A stretch of DNA of 5,156 nucleotides from Thiotrichaceae bacterium (GTDB taxonomy: Bacteria > Pseudomonadota > Gammaproteobacteria > Thiotrichales > Thiotrichaceae): contig JALVDQ010000033.1 of the NCBI GenBank assembly GCA_027008885.1, positions 1 through 5,156 of the forward strand. Direction: 5' to 3'. Shown piece by piece: positions 1 to 4,909 of the stretch. Position 1 is the first letter of the stretch; each line of letters opens with the position of its first letter. Below the pieces are notes generated by a model. It had not been told where the DNA came from and searched no databases. It was given only the letters and a program-made list of their open reading frames with translations. Made by a program: the position numbers and the translations under genes.

Positions 1-140
1 CCGCTCAAAATTAATCTAACAATTTAGCCCCTGTTTTCTGATCTTCTTCGTTATTGCTTTGGTCACATAGCCCACTATGCTCCCGTCGCAATGCCTTGAT
101 TATCAAAAAACAGGAAACGAAATTTTGCTTGGGTACTTAA
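1..140. mobile_element. MITE-like palindromic element, copy 1 (left end cut by window edge)
   Basis: This non-coding element is partial: about 7 nt of its left terminus lie outside the window. Bases 105-127 are identical over 23 bp to 3400-3422, and the ends match copy 2 (CCGCTCAAA on the left, TTGGGTACTTA on the right). Inside it is a long imperfect palindrome: CCTGTTTTCTGAT (28-40) pairs with ATCAAAAAACAGG (102-114) with one mismatch, ATTGC (53-57) pairs with GCAAT (88-92), and CATAG (66-70) pairs with CTATG (75-79) around a 4-nt loop. Compared with copy 2 it lacks 14 bp in the right arm. The right terminus reads GGGTACT-TA, compatible with a TA target duplication such as IS630/Tc1-mariner elements make. 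That family assignment is inference. The element carries no gene and would need a transposase in trans. Confidence 0.72.
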
Positions 141-162
141 TATCAGTTCAAGACAGGAAATC

Positions 163-166
163 CGGA
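163..166 (+). promoter_or_regulatory. Weak ribosome binding site of dcd
   Basis: CGGA lies 6 nt before the dcd ATG and is the only Shine-Dalgarno-like sequence at normal spacing. A better match, AGGAAA at 155-160, is 12 nt or more from the start codon, which is rather far. The start at 173 is still favoured because the protein then begins MSIKSD, as in close relatives I remember. Confidence 0.4.
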
Positions 167-172
167 TAAAAA

Positions 173-739
173 ATGAGTATAAAATCAGATCAGTGGATTC
201 GCCGTATGGCGCAGCAGCAGCAGATGATCAAGCCGTTTGAGGCGGGGCAGGTGCGTGAGAGCGAGGGTCATCGCATTGTTTCCTATGGTACCTCAAGTTA
301 TGGTTATGATGTGCGTTGCGCTGATGAATTTAAAATTTTCACCAATATTAATTCTGCGATTGTTGATCCCAAGTCATTCGATGAAGACAGCTTTGTTGAT
401 TTAAAATCGGATGTTTGTATTATTCCGCCCAATTCGTTTGCTTTGGCTCGCACGGTTGAATATTTCAGGATTCCGCGTAGTGTCCTGACTGTCTGTTTGG
501 GCAAATCGACCTATGCGCGGTGTGGCATTATTGTGAATGTCACGCCACTGGAGCCGGAATGGGAAGGGCATGTGACACTGGAATTTTCCAATACATCACC
601 GCTTCCGGCGAAAATCTATGCCAATGAAGGTGTGGCGCAGATGCTGTTCTTTGAGGCAGATGAGGTGTGTGAAACATCCTATAAAGATCGTGGCGGAAAA
701 TATCAGGGGCAACAGGGTGTAACCTTGCCCAAGACCTGA
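173..739 (+). CDS. dcd: dCTP deaminase
   Basis: Cytosolic enzyme that deaminates dCTP to dUTP and ammonia. Dut then makes dUMP, the substrate of thymidylate synthase. The family forms homotrimers with active sites at subunit interfaces. The 188-aa length is typical of the Pseudomonas-type enzyme. Visible signatures are [13 protein letters not shown] (41-53), the [19 protein letters not shown] block (83-101), [10 protein letters not shown] (110-119), which carries the Ser and Arg of the active site, and [12 protein letters not shown] (129-140), where E137 aligns with the catalytic Glu of the E. coli enzyme. The C-terminal [12 protein letters not shown] (177-187) matches the family's nucleotide-closing tail. 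It lacks features that would mark the bifunctional archaeal deaminase/dUTPase, so a separate Dut is expected. It stands alone on its strand: a MITE lies 33 nt upstream and 212 nt of non-coding DNA follow. Nothing is truncated or missing. Confidence 0.97.
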   Translation: MSIKSDQWIRRMAQQQQMIKPFEAGQVRESEGHRIVSYGTSSYGYDVRCADEFKIFTNINSAIVDPKSFDEDSFVDLKSDVCIIPPNSFALARTVEYFRIPRSVLTVCLGKSTYARCGIIVNVTPLEPEWEGHVTLEFSNTSPLPAKIYANEGVAQMLFFEADEVCETSYKDRGGKYQGQQGVTLPKT

Positions 740-844
740 TAAGGCAAAAATATATAAAAAAAGGGGGGGATGGGTTTTCTCCCTGTATTGCAAACCGTAC
801 TATAATTCTTTGGGTAAGAGTTTTGTAGCTCAGATTAGACTGTG

Positions 845-870
845 CATAATCCGGCAATACCTGGATTATG
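845..870. repeat. 10-bp inverted repeat upstream of the DUF6394-channel operon
   Basis: CATAATCCGG (845-854) pairs with CTGGATTATG (861-870) around a 6-nt loop, with one G-T wobble. Overlapping GCATA (844-848) and TATGC (871-875) offer an alternative outer pairing. No T-run follows, so it does not look like an intrinsic terminator for dcd. It lies about 80 nt before the next start codon, so it could be an operator, a leader hairpin or a degenerate dispersed repeat. The pairing is seen directly; the role is unknown. Confidence 0.5.
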
Positions 871-939
871 TATGCTAATTCATCTGCATATTAAGACTTC
901 TTTATCCATTACTTTAACCATTACCGTATTATTTAATTA

Positions 940-943
940 AGGG
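940..943 (+). promoter_or_regulatory. Ribosome binding site of the DUF6394 gene
   Basis: AGGG sits 8 nt before the ATG at 952 and fixes that start. The preceding stretch (about 926-940) is very AT-rich and contains TATTAT at 927-932, a possible -10 box, but no convincing -35 hexamer is present at the right distance, so I do not call a promoter. Confidence 0.6.
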
Positions 944-951
944 CAGCTTAA

Positions 952-1335
952 ATGAATTCAGAAAAAGTCATCTTTGCATTTTTTATTGTCTTGGCACTGA
1001 CGCTTAATTTTGGCTTTTTTCTGGGGGGAATGGATGATCCGTCGCATCATAATATCTATGAGTTTTTTGCCGCCATTGTGGTTAGTTTAATATCGACTGT
1101 ACTTAAAGTGGGTGATCGCACTCATCTTGGCGCTGTGTTTTTGGCAACAAGTCTGGTGGCAGATTTACAGTTGCTTGCTGCTGCGGTTGTTTGGGGTTTT
1201 GTTTCCCATGTTTACGGACAAGAGTTACAGGGTCATGCGCTGGCAACGGTTATTTCGTTGTCAGGTGGTGCTTTGCTGGCTAACTTTATTTCGGTTATTC
1301 TCCTGGTGGTGGATACCATGACGGTGAAACGCTAA
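952..1335 (+). CDS. DUF6394-type four-helix inner-membrane protein
   Basis: A 127-aa integral membrane protein of unknown function. I recognise it from memory as the DUF6394 type; this was not searched. Four hydrophobic helices are visible, at about 5-25, 36-53, 58-84 and 96-122. Helices 1 and 2 are linked by the polar, His-containing segment GGMDDPSHHNIYEFF (25-39). The short conserved-looking loop KVGDRTHLG (52-60) joins helices 2 and 3. There is no signal peptide separate from helix 1, and no enzymatic motif. It is followed after 29 nt by the RCK potassium channel on the same strand, which suggests one transcript and a role linked to ion transport, for example as an accessory subunit or a membrane-state sensor. 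That role is inference from context only. The gene is complete, with an AGGG ribosome binding site 8 nt upstream. Confidence 0.85.
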   Translation: MNSEKVIFAFFIVLALTLNFGFFLGGMDDPSHHNIYEFFAAIVVSLISTVLKVGDRTHLGAVFLATSLVADLQLLAAAVVWGFVSHVYGQELQGHALATVISLSGGALLANFISVILLVVDTMTVKR

Positions 1336-1353
1336 CAGAATTATAAGAATATC

Positions 1354-1360
1354 AGGAAGA
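1354..1360 (+). promoter_or_regulatory. Ribosome binding site supporting a GTG start of the channel gene
   Basis: AGGAAGA ends 4 nt before the GTG at 1365, and its AGGA core ends 7 nt before it. This supports translation from GTG; the next in-frame methionine (residue 27) lies inside the first membrane helix and would truncate it. Confidence 0.75.
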
Positions 1361-1364
1361 TACT

Positions 1365-3071
1365 GTGCCAAACCTCATCTATGTTCTATTCAGGCGCTTA
1401 CGCTCTCCGCTGATTACGCTGATTCTGGTGTATGCCATTTCAATGATTGGCTTTGTTCTTATCCCCGGTGTTGATGATCAGGGCAAGCCCTGGCATATGT
1501 CTTTCTTCCATGCCTTTTATTTTGTCAGCTTTATGGGAACCACGATTGGTTTTGGCGAAGTACCCTATGCCTTTACCGATGCCCAGCGTTTTTGGGTGAT
1601 GCTTACCATGTATGCCACGGTGGTTGCCTGGCTGTACTGCATTGGTGTCTTGCTGAGTGTTTTTCAAGATGCATCTTTTCAACGAATGCTCAGGGCAAAT
1701 GCTTTTAGAAGGCAGGTGAAGCATATTCGTGAGCCGTTTTATATTATCTGCGGTTATGGTGATACAGGCGCGCAACTGACCCACGCGATTTCTGAGGAAG
1801 GAATTTTGTGTGTGGTTATTGATATTAATCAGGATCGTATCAATGAACTTGAGGCTGATGATTTCCGCACCTTTCCGATCAGCCTGTGTGCCGATGTTTC
1901 GCTGTCGCAGGTTCTGGAAGACGCAGGTATCACCCATCCCTGGTGTAAGGGTATTATTACGCTGGTGAATGAGGATACGGTTAACCTTACGGTAGCCGTG
2001 ACTGCCGAGCTGCTAAACCCTGAATTGCGCTTGATCTCGCGCGCAGAAACACCCGAAGCCGCTGCCAATATTTTGTCGTTTGGGGCGAATGAAGTGATTA
2101 ACCCGTTTGAGACATTTGCATCGCGCCTGGCTTTGGCAATTAAATCGCCCAGTCTTTACTGCCTGTATGAATGGATGACAAGTCCCAAAGGTATGCCATT
2201 AAAAGAACCTCCCTTGCCGAAAAAAGGTTTATGGATTCTGTGTGGATTTGGGCGCTTTGGACATACCATTTATGAACACCTTAATGTGATTGAAGGCATT
2301 ACCCCGAGGGTTATAGAGTCCGAGAGATCAGTGCGTGACCTGCCAGCAGCTTCGATTATTGGACGACCCACAGAAGCATCTGCATTACTAAAGGCGGGAG
2401 TTAAGGATTCGGTCGGTATCATTGCCGGAACGGATAATGATGCGAATAACTTGTCGATTATTATGACTGCACAGGAGTTAAATCATACATTGTTTCGTAT
2501 CGCGCGCCAGAACCATGAAAAAAATTCACATTTATTCCAGAGCGCGCATCTTGAAATGTTAATGCAGCGTGGCACGATAATTTCCAATACCATTTTTGCC
2601 TTTATAAAAACACCCATGTTGAGTGATTTTTTACATATTGTTTCACGCTTTAATAATGATAAGGCAAATGAGTTATTAAGCCGGATAATTGCTGTCGTTT
2701 ATGACGGCGTACCTGAACTCTGGGAGATTTGTATCAATCAGGATAAAACGCCCGCACTGTATGAGGTGATTAAAAAACAGCAGGTTATGCTTAAAGAAAT
2801 AATTTATGGAAACAGCATCGCCGATACAAAACGTGCCAGAATGACTGCCTTACCACTGTTTTTAAAACGGGGTAAGGGCAATGTTCTGCTGCCTGAAGAA
2901 AACCGTATTGTTCAGGAAAATGATCGTTTTTTGATGTGTGGAACAAATGAAGCCCGCCAGAAAATGCTGCTGCTTCTTAATAATATCAACCTGCTGGAAT
3001 CGGTGTTAAGCGGAAAAGAAGTTCCGGCAAGCTGGGTATACAAAAAGATCAGGGAACTAAGTACAAATTGA
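1365..3071 (+). CDS. Two-TM potassium channel with tandem RCK (TrkA-N) domains
   Basis: A 568-aa inner-membrane potassium channel. The N-terminus has TM1 (about 14-34), a pore helix (about 46-58), the selectivity filter TTIGFGE (59-65) and TM2 (about 76-100). The cytoplasmic part holds RCK1, with the Rossmann loop CGYGDTG (129-135) and acidic D153 closing strand 2, and RCK2, with CGFGRFG (293-299) and E318. Further on are GTDNDANNLS (355-364) and a TrkA-C-like end around ENRIVQENDRFLMCGT (512-527). The domain order and length resemble tandem-RCK channels such as GsuK of Geobacter (about 560 aa), rather than MthK, which has one RCK per subunit. Such channels work as tetramers gated by nucleotides or Ca2+ bound to the RCK ring. 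The filter has Phe for the usual Tyr and Glu for the usual Asp. RCK1 ends its second strand in Asp, which usually favours NAD(H)-like ligands; that is inference. Transcribed with the DUF6394 gene. Confidence 0.93.
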   Translation: MPNLIYVLFRRLRSPLITLILVYAISMIGFVLIPGVDDQGKPWHMSFFHAFYFVSFMGTTIGFGEVPYAFTDAQRFWVMLTMYATVVAWLYCIGVLLSVFQDASFQRMLRANAFRRQVKHIREPFYIICGYGDTGAQLTHAISEEGILCVVIDINQDRINELEADDFRTFPISLCADVSLSQVLEDAGITHPWCKGIITLVNEDTVNLTVAVTAELLNPELRLISRAETPEAAANILSFGANEVINPFETFASRLALAIKSPSLYCLYEWMTSPKGMPLKEPPLPKKGLWILCGFGRFGHTIYEHLNVIEGITPRVIESERSVRDLPAASIIGRPTEASALLKAGVKDSVGIIAGTDNDANNLSIIMTAQELNHTLFRIARQNHEKNSHLFQSAHLEMLMQRGTIISNTIFAFIKTPMLSDFLHIVSRFNNDKANELLSRIIAVVYDGVPELWEICINQDKTPALYEVIKKQQVMLKEIIYGNSIADTKRARMTALPLFLKRGKGNVLLPEENRIVQENDRFLMCGTNEARQKMLLLLNNINLLESVLSGKEVPASWVYKKIRELSTN

Positions 3072-3084
3072 ATTGCTGGATTGC

Positions 3085-3112
3085 GGTTGGATTACGCTAC
3101 GATAATCCAACC
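3085..3112. repeat. REP-like palindrome after the channel gene
   Basis: GGTTGGATTA (3085-3094) pairs perfectly with TAATCCAACC (3103-3112) around the 8-nt loop CGCTACGA, starting 13 nt after the channel stop codon. The stem-loop closely resembles the dispersed GGTTGGATTACGCTACGCTA-type palindromes that I recall from many proteobacterial intergenic regions. Read on the minus strand it starts GCAGG, near the GTAG head of REP elements mobilised by RAYT/TnpA-REP proteins. No T-run follows, so Rho-independent termination is unlikely, though it may protect the 3' end of the mRNA. Confidence 0.65.
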
Positions 3113-3126
3113 TGCACAGAGTAAAT

Positions 3127-3153
3127 CAGCAGGCATCAGAGTGCCCCTGACTG
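3127..3153. repeat. Imperfect stem-loop between the convergent channel and small-ORF genes
   Basis: CAGCAGGCA (3127-3135) can pair with TGCCCCTGACTG (3142-3153), with bulges, around the loop TCAGAG. It lies after the stop codon of the channel gene (+) and after that of the small membrane protein (-), so it could serve as a shared weak bidirectional terminator. Neither side has a clean T-run, so the call is tentative. Confidence 0.3.
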
Positions 3154-3179
3154 CCATAATTTATAGATATTAGAAAGCT

Positions 3180-3335
3180 TTAGAGCCTCAGCATATGGCT
3201 TAGAACTGCCATTAGCAGAATAAAGATGATACTGCCAAGCAGTGATTTGACGATAGGCGGCAGTGGTGTGCATACATCGCTATTATCATGTGCATAAGTA
3301 TCCTGCCCGAGTAAACTCTTAATTAAACATTTCAT
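3180..3335 (-). CDS. Small single-pass membrane protein (51 aa), unknown function
   Basis: An open frame from ATG (3335-3333) to TAA (3182-3180) encodes 51 residues. The N-terminal half is polar (MKCLIKSLLGQDTYAHDNSD, then VCTPLPP to residue 27). Residues 31-49 (SLLGSIIFILLMAVLSHML) form one clear transmembrane helix, ending in the short charged tail RL. It contains two cysteines (3 and 22). Support for it being real: a strong ribosome binding site with 9-nt spacing, a sensible soluble-then-helix layout, and a position that fills otherwise empty DNA. It lies antisense to neither neighbour and converges on the channel gene. I do not recognise the family. It may be a small regulatory or stress membrane protein; function is unknown. 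A chance ORF remains possible at this size. Confidence 0.55.
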   Translation of the reverse strand: MKCLIKSLLGQDTYAHDNSDVCTPLPPIVKSLLGSIIFILLMAVLSHMLRL

Positions 3336-3344
3336 ATTAGGATG

Positions 3345-3351
3345 CTCCCCT
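3345..3351 (-). promoter_or_regulatory. Strong ribosome binding site of the 51-aa gene
   Basis: On the minus strand, AGGGGAG precedes the ATG at 3335 by 9 nt. It is among the best Shine-Dalgarno matches in the window and is the main argument that the small frame is translated. Confidence 0.55.
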
Positions 3352-3370
3352 AAGTAAATTAATATGTAAA

Positions 3371-3399
3371 CTTCTACCTGGACTTAAGTACCCGCTCAA
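3371..3399 (-). promoter_or_regulatory. Candidate promoter of the 51-aa gene, -35 box inside the MITE end
   Basis: On the minus strand, TTGAGC (3399-3394) and TAGAAG (3376-3371) are separated by exactly 17 nt. Each matches the sigma-70 consensus at 4 of 6 positions. Transcription would begin near 3364, giving a leader of about 29 nt. The -35 hexamer belongs to the terminal part of MITE copy 2. The match is modest and could be chance. Confidence 0.3.
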
Positions 3400-3448
3400 A
3401 AAAAACAGGAAACGAAATTTTGTTAAGTTAATCTTGTTTGGGTACTTA
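3385..3448. mobile_element. MITE-like palindromic element, copy 2 (internally deleted, 64 bp)
   Basis: The element is bounded by perfect 9-bp inverted termini, TAAGTACCC (3385-3393) and GGGTACTTA (3440-3448). It shares 23 identical bp with copy 1 (3400-3422 versus 105-127) and the same left end CCGCTCAAA. Relative to copy 1 it has lost about 96 bp of the central palindrome, joined across the A-tract at 3398-3405. It keeps a 14-bp right-arm segment (3423-3436) that copy 1 lacks. The lengths agree: a copy 1 of about 146 bp, minus 96, plus 14, gives 64. The outermost TA on both sides could be a target duplication. It is non-coding. Confidence 0.72.
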
Positions 3449-3634
3449 TAGCACTTATATAAAAACACAAAAATAATCTGATCCGCTATTATCAGTTTTA
3501 TTAATAGATATATATAAGTAGTTCCATTGGAGTAAGATTCTAGCAAAGGGAATACAGCAAAACAATAAAAACAGTTATGTTTTTTTATTAAAGTTTACTG
3601 TTTGATATTTCTCAAAGCCTTTGATTTGTAAGGT
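3449..3634. other. AT-rich gap between MITE copy 2 and the end of tatC
   Basis: This stretch holds no convincing gene. It is strongly AT-rich, with runs such as TATATATA near 3510 and a small CTGAT/ATCAG inverted repeat near 3478-3497. A candidate AT-only stem is listed separately. Part of it can be read as a 69-codon minus-strand frame that starts with TTG and runs through the MITE; I treat that as spurious. Confidence 0.5.
3564..3589 (-). terminator. Possible weak terminator after tatC
   Basis: AATAAAAACA (3564-3573) can pair with TGTTTTTTTATT (3578-3589), with two extra T, around the loop GTTA. On the minus strand, downstream of tatC, the stem ends in a U-rich stretch (TGTTTTTATTGTTTT). 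The stem is almost entirely A-T and lies about 45 nt after the stop codon, so termination strength would be low. Confidence 0.3.
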
Positions 3635-4909
3635 TTATTTTTTGTCCTTTTTATCGGGTGAATGACTCCTTCCGTTTTCTTCCGCTTTCTTTCTGGCAAG
3701 CTTTTTGGCTCTCTTTTTGGCTTTTTTCAGGGCTTTCTTTTTCTTTTTTCTCTCCTTTTTCTCGGCTTTTTCCTGTGCTTCGATACGATCCAGTTCGGCT
3801 TCCATTTCTTCATCGGTCATTTCATCGAAGTCAATGCTGTCACTAAAGAATTTTTCTTCCTCGTGAATGGTTTCATTATTATCGGCATCATCAGCATTAT
3901 CGGCAGAGTGATCACTTGCAGATTTGTCCGGCGTGTCGGAGCCTGTGTCAAATGAATCGTCTTCTGTATAGCCATCAAAAATAGAGTTATCAAAAGACGA
4001 GCCTGCGTTGTCTTTATCTTTATCCTTTTCTTTTCCTTCTTCTGTATAGGTGTATTTGTCATCTTCCCAGAGTGTATCGGCGGCTACCGCAGGCGTAGCT
4101 GAAGTTTTCTCTGCATCATTATTAGTATCATCGTAATCATAGTCACCCGCGTCGATTTTTTCTTTGGCTTCTTCTGCTTCTTTTATGCGCACCTTGAAGT
4201 ATTTACTGAAGAATAAACCAACTTCAAACAGCATCCACATGGGGACAGCCAGCATAATTTGTGAAATCACATCGGGTGGGGTTAATAACATGCCCAGAAT
4301 AAAGGCACCGACAATGACATAGGGACGTTTGTTTTTGAGGCTTTCTACGCTGGTCATTCCGGTGCTGATTAGCAAAATGGTGGCGATTGGCATTTCAAAG
4401 CCAAAACCAAAAGCTAAAAACATCATCATGGTAAAGTCCAGATACTGTCCGATATCCGGGCTGTATATGGCAACATCAGGCGCAAACTTGGGAATGATGG
4501 TAAACATCATTGGCAAAAGTATGAAGTAAACAAAAGCAATGCCAAGATAGAACAGAAATACGCTGGAAGCTAACAGGGGGTAAACCAGTCGTTTTTCATG
4601 CTTGTATAAGCCCGGCGCGACAAATGACCATAACTGGTAAAGCAAGTAGGGCAGAGCAATTAAAAACGCGACAAGCAAGGTCAGCTTCATGGGAACCAGA
4701 AAAGGGGCAATCGTTCCGGTGATAATCATTTGCTGGTTTTGATCAGCAAGTGGTGCGGCCAGCCAGTTGTAAATCTCTTTTGAGAAGGGAAACAGGGCGA
4801 AAAAGATAACGCCAACGGCAATCACTGCCCTGAGCAAACGATCACGCAATTCAATTAAATGAGAGAGAAAACCTTGTTCCTGGGCTGTGCTTGCGTCTGT
4901 TGTGCTCAT
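3635..4909 (-). CDS. tatC: Sec-independent translocase subunit TatC with long charged C-terminal tail
   Basis: TatC is the multispanning inner-membrane receptor of the twin-arginine pathway. It binds RR signal peptides of folded proteins with TatB and recruits TatA. The core (about 13-240) is standard: HLIELRDRLLRA (17-28), with the conserved N-terminal Glu E20; LWSFVAPGLYKHEKR (93-107); FGFGFEMPI (167-175), with the conserved intramembrane Glu E172; PPDVISQ (211-217); and FEVGLFFSKYF (228-238). Six membrane helices can be traced. The protein is 424 aa, against about 250 for most TatC. Residues 240-424 form an added tail that should lie in the cytoplasm: Asp/Glu-rich and low-complexity from about 252 to 375, then a Glu/Lys helix-like stretch (366-386) and a lysine-rich end (384-424). 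No frame break separates tail from core. The ATG overlaps the tatB stop by ATGA, and an AGGA (4917-4914) sits 4 nt upstream. Confidence 0.95.
   Translation of the reverse strand: MSTTDASTAQEQGFLSHLIELRDRLLRAVIAVGVIFFALFPFSKEIYNWLAAPLADQNQQMIITGTIAPFLVPMKLTLLVAFLIALPYLLYQLWSFVAPGLYKHEKRLVYPLLASSVFLFYLGIAFVYFILLPMMFTIIPKFAPDVAIYSPDIGQYLDFTMMMFLAFGFGFEMPIATILLISTGMTSVESLKNKRPYVIVGAFILGMLLTPPDVISQIMLAVPMWMLFEVGLFFSKYFKVRIKEAEEAKEKIDAGDYDYDDTNNDAEKTSATPAVAADTLWEDDKYTYTEEGKEKDKDKDNAGSSFDNSIFDGYTEDDSFDTGSDTPDKSASDHSADNADDADNNETIHEEEKFFSDSIDFDEMTDEEMEAELDRIEAQEKAEKKERKKKKKALKKAKKRAKKLARKKAEENGRSHSPDKKDKK

Noticed and set aside
757..784. Terminator after dcd from GGGA/TCCC pairing
   Set aside because: The stem is only 4 bp and no T-run follows on the plus strand, so I do not call it.
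540..857. 105-codon minus-strand frame (and the related 596-793 frame) overlapping dcd
   Set aside because: It lies mostly antisense to the clearly real dcd, has no good ribosome binding site, and its translation has no recognisable domain.
825..875. Possible tRNA: TAGCTCAG at 827-834 resembles a D-arm
   Set aside because: There is no matching GAGC D-stem, no TTCGA T-loop, no acceptor stem and no CCA-type end. The nearby dyad does not fit an anticodon arm.
1440..1937. 165-codon minus-strand frame within the channel gene
   Set aside because: It is antisense to a strongly conserved pore and RCK1 region; the composition looks like a shadow of the real frame.
3337..3546. 69-codon minus-strand frame starting with TTG and running through MITE copy 2
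   Set aside because: It has a rare start codon, lacks a clear ribosome binding site, crosses the non-coding element, and its amino-acid make-up reflects AT-rich DNA.
3658..3955. 62- and 97-codon plus-strand frames rich in Phe and Leu
   Set aside because: They are antisense readings of the lysine-rich TatC tail (AAA/AAG become TTT/CTT) and are not independent genes.
3817..4062. 81-codon minus-strand frame overlapping the TatC tail
   Set aside because: It is an out-of-frame shadow of low-complexity tail codons; the tatC frame is continuous and starts properly.
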